Of a DNA stretch of 64,000 nucleotides, positions 9,083 through 17,613 are shown in pieces. Source of the stretch: Rhodoblastus sp963748385. GTDB lineage: Bacteria > Pseudomonadota > Alphaproteobacteria > Rhizobiales > Beijerinckiaceae. How positions within the stretch are numbered: the first letter of the stretch is position 1; the number at the start of each line of letters is the position of its first letter. Under the pieces are notes generated by a model. That model made no database searches, had not been told where the DNA came from, and saw only the letters and a list, made by a program, of their open reading frames with translations. Both the position numbers and the translations under genes were made by a program. The stretch is taken from positions 124,001-188,000 of the forward strand of contig CAVVIQ010000009.1 in NCBI GenBank assembly GCA_963748385.1, read 5' to 3'.

Positions 9083-10525
9083 TCAACCCCGGGGCAAGGC
9101 CGGCAAGATCAACAGCGCGCGCAACCCGCCGAGCGGCGAATCGCTCAAGGCGAGCCTTCCGCCATAGGCCGCCGCGAGATCGGCCACGATCGACAGGCCG
9201 AGGCCCGAGCCGGGCTTGCTTTCGTCGAGTCGCCGGCCCCGGCGCAGCGCCTCTTCGCGCCGGTCGGCGGCGAGGCCCGGCCCGTCGTCGTCGATGACGA
9301 GCCGGAAGAACAGGCGCGCGCCCTCGCCCGAGGCCAGCGGCTCCGCCATCACCCGCACCTCGCCGCGCGCCCATTTGCAGGCGTTGTCGATCAGGTTTCC
9401 CGCCATGTCGTCAAAATCCTGGCCTTCGCCGCGAAAGCGCAGATCCGGCGGGCAGTCGACGGCAAGGTCGATCGCCGGATAGATCTTGGCGAAGGCGCGG
9501 GCCATCGCCGCCAGGGCGGCGGCCGGGTCGGCCGAGGCGCCGATCGCCCCGGCGCGGGTCGCCGCGCGGGCGCGGTCGAGATAGAATTTGACCTGGTCGC
9601 GCATCACCTCGGCCTGTCCCGAAACCTTGCGCGCCAGTTCGGACTCCTCGGCGTCGGCCTCGTTGACGATGACGCTCAGCGGCGTTTTCAGGGCGTGGGC
9701 GAGATTCCCGACCTGAATCCGGGCGCGCTCGACGATTTCGCGATTTTGCGCGATCAGCAGGTTCAGTTCCTCGGCGAGCGGCGCGACCTCACGCGGAAAA
9801 AGCCCTGAAACCGCCTCGGCCTGGCCGCGCCGCACCGCGACGACCTGGCGCCGCAAAAGGCGCAGCGGACGTAGGCCGAAATAGGCCTGGATCGCCATGG
9901 CGACGACCAGCAGCAGCGCCAGAACGAAGAAAGTGACGCCAAGGTCGATCGCGAATTCCGTCACTTGCTGGTCCACGCTTTGGGTAGTCGCCGCCACCTG
10001 GACCAGAAAACGCCCCTGGTCGCCCGCATCGATCGCCCTTTCGAGCATTCGCAGCGGCTTTTTGCCCGGCCCGACGACATTGCCCCGCCGGCGCCCGTCC
10101 TGGTCGGGCTGCGCGTCGGCGTCGGAAAGGCGCGGCAGGCGCGAAGCGAACAGCGAGCGCGAGGCGCGTATGTCCGGCGGACTGACGTCCGTCCGCGTGA
10201 TCTGCCAGTACCAGCCGGAAAAGGGCAGATCGAACTGGGGCTCCGCGAGCTGCCCGGCGCCCGTGGTTTCGTCCCGAGAACTGGCGATGTCGGCGACAAG
10301 CGCCCGCATATAGACATTGAGCTGGTCGTCGAGCGCGGCCTGGGCGTCGTTGCGGTAAAGCGCCGTCAGAACCAGCCCCGCGGCCGTCAGAACCACCACG
10401 CTGGCCAGGGCGGAGGACAGGAACAGCCGCCGCGCGATCGAGGACGAGTCGGGCCGCCACAGCCGCGCGAGCCTTCCTCGCGACGGAGCCAAGCGCCATG
10501 CCGAAAAACGGGAAAGAAGCGTCAT
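9083..10525 (-). CDS. Sensor histidine kinase, FeuQ/PhoQ-like
   Basis: A 480-residue inner-membrane kinase with two transmembrane segments (about residues 33-57 and 192-214) enclosing a periplasmic sensor domain. An H-box follows: NLAHALKTPLSVI, with His277 as phosphoacceptor. The ATP-binding region has N box NLIDNACKWA, G1 IDDDGPGL and G2 GSGLGLSIV. The HALKTPL form is typical of the PhoQ/FeuQ group. The start at 10525 leaves one base after the stop of the response regulator, showing co-transcription and a cognate pair. Related systems in Rhizobiales act in envelope or osmotic adaptation; the signal here is not known. Confidence 0.87.
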   Translation of the reverse strand: MTLLSRFSAWRLAPSRGRLARLWRPDSSSIARRLFLSSALASVVVLTAAGLVLTALYRNDAQAALDDQLNVYMRALVADIASSRDETTGAGQLAEPQFDLPFSGWYWQITRTDVSPPDIRASRSLFASRLPRLSDADAQPDQDGRRRGNVVGPGKKPLRMLERAIDAGDQGRFLVQVAATTQSVDQQVTEFAIDLGVTFFVLALLLVVAMAIQAYFGLRPLRLLRRQVVAVRRGQAEAVSGLFPREVAPLAEELNLLIAQNREIVERARIQVGNLAHALKTPLSVIVNEADAEESELARKVSGQAEVMRDQVKFYLDRARAATRAGAIGASADPAAALAAMARAFAKIYPAIDLAVDCPPDLRFRGEGQDFDDMAGNLIDNACKWARGEVRVMAEPLASGEGARLFFRLVIDDDGPGLAADRREEALRRGRRLDESKPGSGLGLSIVADLAAAYGGRLALSDSPLGGLRALLILPALPRG

Positions 10526-10526
10526 G

Positions 10527-11222
10527 CTATCGCGTTTGATGGGCGGCTCCCTCGCGGTCGGCCGCCTCGGGCTCCAGCACATAGCCGAGGCCGCGCACCG
10601 TATGCAGCACGTCCACGCCGAGTTTTTTGCGCAGACGGCCGATGAAGACCTCTATCGTGTTCGAGTCGCGGTCGAAGTCCTGATCGTAGAGATGTTCGAC
10701 GATCTCGGTGCGCGACACCACGCGCCCCGAATGGTGCATGAGGTAGGCGAGCAGGCGATATTCGTGGGAGGTCAGCTTGACCGGGGCGCCGGCGACCGTG
10801 ACCCGCCCGGAGCGGGTGTCGAGCGCCACCCGCCCGCAAGTCAGTTCGCTCGAAGCGTGGCCGGCGGCGCGGCGCAGGAGCGCGCGCAGGCGGGCGAGCA
10901 CTTCCTCGACATGGAAGGGCTTGGCGACATAATCGTCGGCGCCGGCGTCGAATCCGCGCACCTTTTCGGTCCAGCCGTCGCGCGCGGTGAGAATCAGCAC
11001 CGGCATGGCGCGGCCGGCCTTGCGCCAGGCGGTCAGCGCCGAAATCCCGTCCATCTTGGGCAGGCCGATGTCGAGCACCACCGCGTCATAGGGCTCGGTG
11101 TCGCCGAGGAAATGGCCTTCCTCGCCGTCGAAGGCCGAATCGACGGCGTAGCCCGCCGATTCCAGCGCGCCGACGAGCTGGCGGTTGAGGTTTCTGTCGT
11201 CCTCGATTACGAGAAGGCGCAA
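10527..11222 (-). CDS. OmpR-family response regulator, FeuP/PhoP-like
   Basis: A 231-residue regulator. The receiver domain has the acidic pocket EDD at residues 7-9, phosphoacceptor Asp51 (VVLDIGLPKMDG), Thr79 and Lys101 (VAKPF). A winged-helix OmpR DNA-binding domain follows (about 125-220), with the recognition region SNTIEVFIGRLRKKLG and the terminal HTVRGLGYVLE hairpin. It is the middle gene of a three-gene operon: PepSY-like secreted protein, this regulator, then the kinase, with gaps of 12 bases and 1 base. The direct partner is the kinase that follows. Confidence 0.92.
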   Translation of the reverse strand: MRLLVIEDDRNLNRQLVGALESAGYAVDSAFDGEEGHFLGDTEPYDAVVLDIGLPKMDGISALTAWRKAGRAMPVLILTARDGWTEKVRGFDAGADDYVAKPFHVEEVLARLRALLRRAAGHASSELTCGRVALDTRSGRVTVAGAPVKLTSHEYRLLAYLMHHSGRVVSRTEIVEHLYDQDFDRDSNTIEVFIGRLRKKLGVDVLHTVRGLGYVLEPEAADREGAAHQTR

Positions 11223-11234
11223 ATTCGTCCCCCA

Positions 11235-11729
11235 TCAATGCAGGTTGCGGGCGCCGACGACCTCGCCGGTCCCGGCGTCCATGAAAACGCGAACCAGGGC
11301 GCCGTCCCGGCGCAGCAGACTGATCACATAGATATCTTCGTCGTTCCAGCGGCACAATTTGCCGGCGAGCGCCTCGGCCTGGGTGAGGGTCGAGGCCTTG
11401 AGCATCATCTCGAAGGGCGGGCGCAAATTTCCGGCCGCGACGCGCTGGCGGGTCTCCGCCGCCGAATAGCATATTTTCGGACCCGGCGGCGGCCCGGCAG
11501 GCAAGACCAGCCGCGCGCCGGGAACGACCGGCTCCCCGAGGTCTGCCGCCGCCGGGCCGTCGTAGCGCGGGCCGGCGAAACGCGGCGCGACAAGGCGGGG
11601 CAGATGGAGGCGGGACCCGCCGATCCGCAAGCCGCCGATACGCAAGCCGTCCGCGCGCGCGCCGCTCCCTCCCGGCGCGACGGCGCCGAGGAGGCAGAAC
11701 AGCATCGCCAGAGCGCGGATTTTGGACAT
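11235..11729 (-). CDS. Secreted PepSY-like protein, first gene of the FeuPQ-like operon
   Basis: A 164-residue protein with a signal peptide (MSKIRALAMLFCLLGAVAPG). A Gly/Arg/Pro-rich linker with short RIGG repeats comes next, then a C-terminal domain with a PepSY-like fold, including the ending DIYVISLLRRDGALVRVFMD and a conserved CYSAAETR segment. PepSY proteins often sit beside envelope two-component systems and may modulate the sensor; that role is inferred from position only. The in-frame upstream extension to 11939 has no conserved features, so the ATG at 11729 is used. The gene diverges from the DUF1214 gene. Confidence 0.7.
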   Translation of the reverse strand: MSKIRALAMLFCLLGAVAPGGSGARADGLRIGGLRIGGSRLHLPRLVAPRFAGPRYDGPAAADLGEPVVPGARLVLPAGPPPGPKICYSAAETRQRVAAGNLRPPFEMMLKASTLTQAEALAGKLCRWNDEDIYVISLLRRDGALVRVFMDAGTGEVVGARNLH

Positions 11730-11910
11730 GCGATAGTTTGGCGACCGGAACCTGAATGCGGCGTGAACCGCCTTCCCCGCGGGGCCGCCGCCCGCGTCGA
11801 ACGCGCGGACCGGCGCGCGAGATGTTTCCGCCCGCTTGCCAGCGGAACCGCCTTTATGCCACCAATGAAGGACGGGCGCAGCGTTTGCATCGGCGCGTCG
11901 GGAGTACAGA

Positions 11911-12489
11911 TTGAGCGGTTTGAAAGCCTTGCCCCTCACGGCGATCGCCGCCCTGGCGCTCGGCTCGGCGGCGACTCTGGTTTCGCTTCAGGGCGGCCCC
12001 GGTTTCGGCGCGGTCCGCCTCGGCGCCTGGACGACATGGCCCCAGGTCGGCGATTCCGACATCGATCCCTACGCGCGGGCGAGCCTCGCGATCGACGGAT
12101 CGCTGCCGCTCGGCGCGAAAGAAGGCCTCGCCTTCGTCGCCACGACCGACGACGACGGCGCGCCACTCGACGCGCGTTGCGACTATCATATTTTCGGCGA
12201 AGCCCCGGCCGCCCGTTTCTGGACCTTGAGCGCCTATGACGTCGACGGTCATTCGCGGCCCAATATCGCCCATCGTTTCGGAATGACCTCCAACTCCCTG
12301 CTGCGCGACTCCGACGGCGATTTCGTCATCGAGGCGGCGCGACAGGCGCGGCCCGGCAACTGGCTGCCGCTTGGCGAAAAAAGCCGTTTCATCCTGATCC
12401 TGCGCGCCTATCAGTCGAGGACCAGCGCGGTCGGCGACGCCTACGAGGGCGTGAACGTCCCCTCGATCGCACGGGGCGAATGCTCATGA
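11911..12489 (+). CDS. DUF1214-domain protein
   Basis: A 192-residue protein with one N-terminal membrane anchor or signal segment and then a DUF1214 domain. Typical elements are DPYARASLAI, LPLGAKEGLAF, ARCDYHIFG, ARFWTLSAYD, and RPGNWLPLGEKSRFILILRAY near the end. The start is a TTG at 11911 with GGAG spaced 6 bases. It overlaps the next gene by ATGA (12486-12489), so the two are translationally coupled. The function of the domain is unknown; the pair is common in Rhizobiales. It should face the periplasm. Confidence 0.75.
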   Translation: MSGLKALPLTAIAALALGSAATLVSLQGGPGFGAVRLGAWTTWPQVGDSDIDPYARASLAIDGSLPLGAKEGLAFVATTDDDGAPLDARCDYHIFGEAPAARFWTLSAYDVDGHSRPNIAHRFGMTSNSLLRDSDGDFVIEAARQARPGNWLPLGEKSRFILILRAYQSRTSAVGDAYEGVNVPSIARGECS

Positions 12490-13193
12490 GCGAAACCACT
12501 TCCGGTCCCGCGCCCGCCGCGACGACTTCGCGCCCGTCCCGGCCGCGCGCGCGGCTCCACGCCTGGACCGACCGCGCGATCCGCGCCGCTCCCTGGATCC
12601 TGGGCGCGCTGTTCGGCGCCGCCGCGATCCATCTCCTGACCATCCTCGCCTTGCCAACGCTGTGGCCTGGCGCGCCCTACCGCGCTCTGGCGGCCGGACT
12701 CCCTCTCGGCGAAACCGCGATTCTTCCTCGCCCCGGCTCCGACAGCCGGTCGGTGGCCTTTGCCGATCCTTTCACGGCCATCGCCCTTTGCCGGTTCGAT
12801 CTGTCCGCCGGCGCGACGCGCATTCGCGCCCAGGCCGACGGCGTCCATCCCTTCTCGATCTCGGTGCGGCTGGCCGACGGCACGATCATCTATTCGGGCG
12901 GCGACCGGGACACGCCGAGCGGCCGTTTCAACATCAGACTGGTCACCCAGAAACAGGCCGACGCCGAAGACGCTTCCCAGAGCCCGGATCACGGGTCTGG
13001 CGACGAGACCGGACAAGACGCCGAGCAGGCGCCGAGCCCGGAAGGGGCCGAGAGCGACGAGTTGCGGCTGGCGGCGCCGAGCCTGAGGGGATTTGTGGCG
13101 TTTCGCGTCCTCGCCCTGCGCGAGGAGGATTACGACGCCGCCAGCGCGGCGCTGGCGTCCGCGCGATGCACGGTGGAAAAACCGTCGCCCTGA
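12486..13193 (+). CDS. DUF1254-like membrane-anchored protein
   Basis: A 235-residue protein with one transmembrane segment (about residues 33-57) and a periplasmic domain resembling the DUF1254 partner of DUF1214 proteins: FADPFTAIALCRFDLS, then VRLADGTIIYSGGD. An acidic low-complexity insert (about residues 157-185) precedes a final ALREEDYDAASAALA helix. The ATG at 12486 lies inside the ATGA overlap with the previous stop; an in-frame ATG at 12480 is also possible. It is co-expressed with the DUF1214 protein, and the function is unknown. Confidence 0.65.
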   Translation: MSETTSGPAPAATTSRPSRPRARLHAWTDRAIRAAPWILGALFGAAAIHLLTILALPTLWPGAPYRALAAGLPLGETAILPRPGSDSRSVAFADPFTAIALCRFDLSAGATRIRAQADGVHPFSISVRLADGTIIYSGGDRDTPSGRFNIRLVTQKQADAEDASQSPDHGSGDETGQDAEQAPSPEGAESDELRLAAPSLRGFVAFRVLALREEDYDAASAALASARCTVEKPSP

Positions 13194-13221
13194 CGGGTCC
13201 GGCGGGAAAGATCCTGAATGT

Positions 13222-13413
13222 TCAGGCGCGCTTCCTGCGTCGCCCCTTGCGCGAGGCGCCGCCCTCGGACGCGCTGTCCTTGGGGCCGTCGGCGCCGTCG
13301 TCGTGTCGCACGTAGCGAACGCCAAGGAAAAACAGAATCTGCGCCGGACCCTCCGGCGGCGAGCCGGCGGCGCGGGGCCGCCCGACGATGCGGAATGGCA
13401 CGATTTCGCACAT
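13222..13413 (-). CDS. Conserved-looking 63-residue protein
   Basis: A small reverse-strand ORF starting MCEIVPFRI, with a hydrophobic core segment QILFFLGVRYVRHDD, and a basic C-terminal tail rich in Arg and Lys. As I remember it, this arrangement (MxEI-PF start, then QI-FFTGVRY) recurs in short uncharacterised alphaproteobacterial proteins, which is why I prefer it to the overlapping forward ORF. GAGG lies 8 bases before the ATG. It converges with the DUF1254-like gene. Function unknown. Confidence 0.5.
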   Translation of the reverse strand: MCEIVPFRIVGRPRAAGSPPEGPAQILFFLGVRYVRHDDGADGPKDSASEGGASRKGRRRKRA

Positions 13414-13613
13414 GGCCTTGTCCTCTGGCCCTCCCCCTGGCCCTCGCCGCCCTAATCGGCTTGTCCAGCGGGTCGTGTAAATTGAACTGGCGCATCCGTT
13501 AAAGATTGACCCACGAATTTCGCCTCCCCCATTAATCGGTCGCGATGGTTAATGATGCGTCAATAAAGCCCGGCTAGTTTCGCCCCGTCCCAAGATTTCC
13601 AGGGCCAAGCCCC

Positions 13614-14717
13614 ATGCCGAACGACATTTACGCCCGCCTGCGCGAACTCGCCGCCTCCGCCACGACCAAACCGAGGGAATTGCGCCCGGTGCTGCTGCGC
13701 GTCGCCACCGATCTCTTCGCCCTGAACGACCAGCACACCGGCGAGGAGCTTCGCCTTTACGAGGAAATGGCGGGCCGACTGATCGACGACGCCGACGAAG
13801 CGGTTCTGAACGCCGTGGCGCGCAAATTATCGCTCTGCCTTGACGCCCCGCCCGCCTTGCTCGCGCGCATTCGCGGGCGCGGCGGCGAGCCGGCGCGTGA
13901 ACTCCTGCGCAGGAGCCCGCGGATCGAACGGAGCGAACTGCTCGAGATCGCCGCGGGCGGCGCCTGCGACCAGGCCTGCGCGGTGGCGGGCCGCGACGAT
14001 CTCGACCGCGAGATCGTCCGCAATCTCGCCGCCCGGCCCGAGCGGGAAATCTTGCGCGCGCTAGCCGCCAATCCCGAGGCGCCGCTCGGCCCGGAGGACA
14101 TGCGCCTGCTCGCCGCGCGCGGGCGTTTCGACCACGAACTGGCGCGCGCGCTGCTCGGCCGCAGCGAGCCGACGCTCGACGGATTGCCGCTTTTTCTTTC
14201 CGCCGACGCACAAGAGCGGGCGCTGCTGCTCGCCCTGGCGCTGGAGGCCAATCTCATCCACGTCGGGCGGCCCGAGCCCGGCGCTCCGCTCGGCTCCGAA
14301 ACGGCCGCGCGGATCGAGGCCGCAGCGATCCGCCGCAATCGCGCCTCTTTGGCGAAAATTCTGGCCGAACAGCTGCACTGCGACCTGCTCGCGGCGCGGC
14401 GACTTGTCGATGACGAGCCTGGCGACGCGCTCGCCCTCGCCTTCGTCGCCATCGGCCTCGCCCCGGAGGCCGCCGCGCGTGTCCTGCCCGCCGCCTTTCC
14501 CGCGATCGCCGGTTCTTCACAAGGTTTCGAGCAAGCGATGCGCTTGATCAGGACGATTCCGCGCCGCGTCGCCTTGCGCATGATCGCAGCCATCACCGGA
14601 ACGTCGGGCGCTCATGCCCCCGGCGCCGCTCGCGCGCCCCTTCCCCCGACGGAAACGGAAAGGCGCGGCTCAAGCGAGCCGGCCGTCGAGCGACCGATCC
14701 GTCAGAGCCGCGTCTGA
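13614..14717 (+). CDS. DUF2336-domain protein
   Basis: A 367-residue, Ala/Leu/Arg-rich, all-helical soluble protein matching the DUF2336 family of alphaproteobacteria: repeated short helical units, some HEAT-like, with recurrent AxxP and LxxN turns such as NLAARPEREILRALAANPEAPL. The final ~40 residues are Pro/Arg-rich and probably disordered. No catalytic motif is visible. It is monocistronic here, and the family has no established function. Confidence 0.65.
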   Translation: MPNDIYARLRELAASATTKPRELRPVLLRVATDLFALNDQHTGEELRLYEEMAGRLIDDADEAVLNAVARKLSLCLDAPPALLARIRGRGGEPARELLRRSPRIERSELLEIAAGGACDQACAVAGRDDLDREIVRNLAARPEREILRALAANPEAPLGPEDMRLLAARGRFDHELARALLGRSEPTLDGLPLFLSADAQERALLLALALEANLIHVGRPEPGAPLGSETAARIEAAAIRRNRASLAKILAEQLHCDLLAARRLVDDEPGDALALAFVAIGLAPEAAARVLPAAFPAIAGSSQGFEQAMRLIRTIPRRVALRMIAAITGTSGAHAPGAARAPLPPTETERRGSSEPAVERPIRQSRV

Positions 14718-14844
14718 AAAAGTCTCGCGGAGGAAATGCGCCAGACCGGCGCCGGCGCCGGCGCGCGCGGCGCCGCAGAAACCGTTTGCCGCCGACAAGA
14801 ACGGCCTGTAAAAGTTTTGTCGGCTGATCCCGACACCAACGAAT

Positions 14845-15291
14845 ATGAGCCGCTGCGCCCGGACCTACGACCTCGAAATCGACCGCGCCCGCGGACGGGC
14901 GCGGCGTGAAATCGTGGCTGCGATCGGCGCGCTGGTCGTCCTCTTCAATATTCTGGCGGCTGGCTTTCTAGGGGCCACGGCGCAGGCTGCGGCTTCGCGC
15001 CTGCTCGGCGATTCCGCCGGCGACGGCGTCGTCATCTGCACCGGCGCCGGGATGATCCTGGTCGATCACGACGGCAAGCCGATCGGGGACAAGGGTGGCG
15101 CTGTCCCTACGGCGCTCTGCCCGTTCTGCCTGCCGCTGATGCAGGGCCACGCCAGAGCCCCCGATCCCGTTGGCGTCGCGCCGGCGCCGGTCGCGCGCCG
15201 GGTCGCGCCTGCGCGCCAAATCGAGATCGCATTTTCCTTCGCCGCGCGGCTTTCCCCAAGCGCGCGGCCTCGAGCCCCTCCCGTCGTCTGA
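14845..15291 (+). CDS. DUF2946-family protein, probably copper-related
   Basis: A 148-residue protein with one N-terminal hydrophobic segment (about residues 24-48). It carries the cysteine pattern of DUF2946: VICTGAGM (Cys65) and CPFCLPL (Cys92 and Cys95), with acidic residues DHDG between. DUF2946 genes often lie beside copper transport or copper-chaperone genes. The PCuAC and Sco genes just downstream fit that, so metal handling in the periplasm is inferred. The Pro/Ala/Arg-rich tail after residue 105 is not conserved in character. Confidence 0.65.
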   Translation: MSRCARTYDLEIDRARGRARREIVAAIGALVVLFNILAAGFLGATAQAAASRLLGDSAGDGVVICTGAGMILVDHDGKPIGDKGGAVPTALCPFCLPLMQGHARAPDPVGVAPAPVARRVAPARQIEIAFSFAARLSPSARPRAPPVV

Positions 15292-15457
15292 TCCTTTTTG
15301 CTGGCGAAGCCTTGTCGTCGGAACGCGCCCGTGGCGCGACGACGCAAGACGCGCGGCGCCCTTGGCGGGCGCGAGGCGCGCCAAAACTTCGTCCCGCATC
15401 GGCTGAGCCCGCGACCGCCCTGCGTCGCCCCCCTCGCTCTCATTTTCGGGTCGTCTG

Positions 15458-16129
15458 ATGGAAACCGCATTTTCCCATATTCCAGCGCCTTCACATTTCC
15501 ACGCGCCGCCGGCGCTGGTCGTCGTCGATCGCCCTCGCCGCCGCGCAGACGAGGCCTTCGCGCCCCGCCCGCGCCAAGCCCGCAAGCTTGAGCCGGGTGA
15601 ATGCCTGTTCGCCGCCGGACAGCCCGCTTTGGACCCTTATCGGCTTGTCGAGGGCTCGGTGATGGTCCTGCGCAATCTTCCCGGCGATCGCCGCCAGATT
15701 CTCGACATCGCGGGGCCAGGGCGGACCATCGGCTTCAGCGCCGGCGGCTTTCACGATTGCGACGCGGTCGCGATCTCGCCGGCGCTCGTTGTCCCGCTGG
15801 GCAAGGCGGGGATGAACCAGAGCGCGGCCATGCTCGCCGAGATCGCGCGTCTGCGCGACCTCGCCACCTTGCTCGGCCGCAAGACCGCGATCGAACGCCT
15901 CGCGACCTTCCTGCTCCAGATGATGGGCGAGGATTTCGAAACCGGGCGGCGTCTCGAAATGCGGCTTTCGCGCCAGGAAATCGCCGATTATCTCGGCGTG
16001 GTCATCGAAACCGTCTCCCGCAATTTCGTCGCCCTGAAAAAGCGCGGCGCCTTGAGGCGCGTCGGCCGCGAGGATGTCGTCATTCTCGACATAGCCATGC
16101 TGCGCCGAATCGCCGAGGGATCCGAATAG
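15458..16129 (+). CDS. Crp/Fnr-family transcriptional regulator
   Basis: A 223-residue regulator with an N-terminal cyclic-nucleotide-binding-like beta-roll (about residues 42-135) and a C-terminal winged helix. The helix-turn-helix SRQEIADYLGVVIETVSRNF (about 172-191) has the Fnr/FixK-type recognition helix. No N-terminal cysteine cluster for an Fe-S centre is visible, so direct oxygen sensing like Fnr is unlikely; the FixK/DNR type is closer. The next genes encode copper-delivery proteins for terminal oxidases, so control of respiratory or copper genes is plausible but not shown. Confidence 0.85.
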   Translation: METAFSHIPAPSHFHAPPALVVVDRPRRRADEAFAPRPRQARKLEPGECLFAAGQPALDPYRLVEGSVMVLRNLPGDRRQILDIAGPGRTIGFSAGGFHDCDAVAISPALVVPLGKAGMNQSAAMLAEIARLRDLATLLGRKTAIERLATFLLQMMGEDFETGRRLEMRLSRQEIADYLGVVIETVSRNFVALKKRGALRRVGREDVVILDIAMLRRIAEGSE

Positions 16130-16215
16130 CCGGGCGTGGTTGCGAATTGACGCTCTCGCGGCTTTCCCGAAAATTTCGAGCCCGCCCGGTTGCGCGGGCA
16201 AACCAGGAGAAGACC

Positions 16216-16659
16216 ATGCAGATGTTTCATAAACTCGCCGCCACGGCGGTTCTGTTCGCCGCCGTCGCCACGCCGGCGCTCGCGCAGGACGCTTCGATCC
16301 AGATCGAACAGCCCTGGGCGCGGGCGACGCCGGGCGGCGCCACGTCGGGCGCCGTCTATATGACCATCGACAACAAGTCGAACGCCGCCGACCGCCTGAC
16401 GGGGGCTGAGTCCGACGCCGCCATGACCTCGCAGATCCATGAGATGAAGGTCGCCGGCGGCGTCATGAAGATGCGCGAAATCTCCGGCGGCCTCGCCGTC
16501 CCGGCGAATGGCGCGGTCGCGCTCAAGCCGGGCGGCTATCATTTGATGCTGATCGGCCTGAAAAAACCCTTGAAGGCCGGCGAGACCGTGCAACTGACCT
16601 TGACCTTCGAAAAGGCCGGCAAGGTCGCCGTTTCCGCGCCGGTCAAGGCCGTGCGTTGA
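16216..16659 (+). CDS. PCu(A)C periplasmic copper chaperone
   Basis: A 147-residue secreted protein with a signal peptide ending ALA before QDASIQIEQPWARATP. The copper(I) site of the PCuAC family is intact: His75 with Met86 in the first half (QIHEM, VMKM) and His109 with Met111 (GGYHLML) in the second. It binds Cu(I) in the periplasm and passes it to the CuA centre of cytochrome c oxidase, often with a Sco protein. AGGAGA is 5 bases before the ATG. The stop overlaps the next gene's TTG start (TTGA), so both are translated together. Confidence 0.93.
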   Translation: MQMFHKLAATAVLFAAVATPALAQDASIQIEQPWARATPGGATSGAVYMTIDNKSNAADRLTGAESDAAMTSQIHEMKVAGGVMKMREISGGLAVPANGAVALKPGGYHLMLIGLKKPLKAGETVQLTLTFEKAGKVAVSAPVKAVR

Positions 16660-17249
16660 CGCCCTTGCGCTGGATGATTGCGGCGGCGGTCGGCCTGACG
16701 GCCGCCGTCGCGCTCGCCGTCGCTCTGGCCGAGGCGCCGCAGCGCGCCCGGCCGGCCGCGATTGGCGGCCCTTTCACGCTGGTCGACGATCTGGGCAGTA
16801 CCGTCACCGAGGCGTCGCTGCTCGGCAAACCCTCGGTGATCTATTTCGGCTATACGTTCTGTCCCGAAATCTGCCCCACGACACTCACCGATCTGACGCA
16901 TTGGATGCGCGATCTCGGCCCGGACGCCGACCGGCTCAATTACGTTTTCATCACCGTCGATCCGCAGCGCGACAACGTGAAGCTGATGCACGATTATGTG
17001 TCGTCCTTCGATCCGCGCCTGCGCGGATTCACCGGAACGCCCGAGCAGGTCGCCGCCGCGGCAAAAGCCTTTCGCGTCTATTACCGGCGCATTCCGACCT
17101 CGGACGGCGGCTATGAGATGGACCATTCCACCTTCATCTATCTGATGGGGCCCGACGGGAAATTCGTGACCCTCGTCAATTATGGCGAGAAGGACGCCTT
17201 TGCGCTCAAGAAGCTGAAACTCCTCGTTGCGATCAGGCCCTCATCGTAA
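16656..17249 (+). CDS. Sco1/SenC-family copper/thiol protein
   Basis: A 197-residue membrane-anchored thioredoxin-fold protein: an N-terminal transmembrane helix, then the CxxxC copper motif TFCPEICPTT (Cys69 and Cys73) and the ligand histidine in YEMDHSTF (His157). Sco proteins mature the CuA site of heme-copper oxidases or reduce its cysteines. The TTG at 16656 overlaps the upstream TGA; an ATG at 16674 would also keep the membrane helix. Coupling to the PCuAC gene supports shared work in copper insertion. Confidence 0.93.
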   Translation: MTPLRWMIAAAVGLTAAVALAVALAEAPQRARPAAIGGPFTLVDDLGSTVTEASLLGKPSVIYFGYTFCPEICPTTLTDLTHWMRDLGPDADRLNYVFITVDPQRDNVKLMHDYVSSFDPRLRGFTGTPEQVAAAAKAFRVYYRRIPTSDGGYEMDHSTFIYLMGPDGKFVTLVNYGEKDAFALKKLKLLVAIRPSS

Positions 17250-17259
17250 ACGCGCCGCG

Positions 17260-17595
17260 TCATACGAGATCGAGAAAATTCCTCCCCGCGCGGTCTTCGA
17301 CCTCGACGATCCAGAGGTCGGGATCGAAATCGATTTCCTTGGCGAGACGCGCCTCGACGGCGGCGTTTTCGATCCATTCGTCGCGGTGGGCGCGCGAAAA
17401 AAGCCGCGCGACGTCCTCGCGCGCCTCGCTCTGCGGCGCGGGCGCGAACAGGGCCGCGCTGCCGTCGAGCCGGTCGATTTTCACGAAGATCGCCCCGGCC
17501 TCAGGCGCGCCGCGACGGCGCAGGAAAGCTGCGACATCAGCGCTGCCGCAGCGGCGAAGGTAGGCCGCGACCCATATGTCGGAGCGCAGGCGCAT
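17260..17595 (-). CDS. DUF1491-family protein
   Basis: A 111-residue soluble protein matching DUF1491: start MRLRSDIWVAAYLRRC, middle GAIFVKIDRLDG, and ending FDPDLWIVEVEDRAGRNFLD. The family is almost confined to alphaproteobacteria and has no known function. It lies 18 bases after the peptidoglycan-binding protein gene and is the last gene of a leftward operon headed by a sensor kinase. Confidence 0.75.
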   Translation of the reverse strand: MRLRSDIWVAAYLRRCGSADVAAFLRRRGAPEAGAIFVKIDRLDGSAALFAPAPQSEAREDVARLFSRAHRDEWIENAAVEARLAKEIDFDPDLWIVEVEDRAGRNFLDLV

Positions 17596-17613
17596 CGCAA
17601 AAGACCTTTGCCT

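Noticed and set aside
12662..13502. Arg-rich forward ORFs over the DUF1254-like gene and beyond
   Set aside because: They are out-of-frame shadows of the coupled DUF1254-like gene, or overlap the better-patterned reverse small protein.
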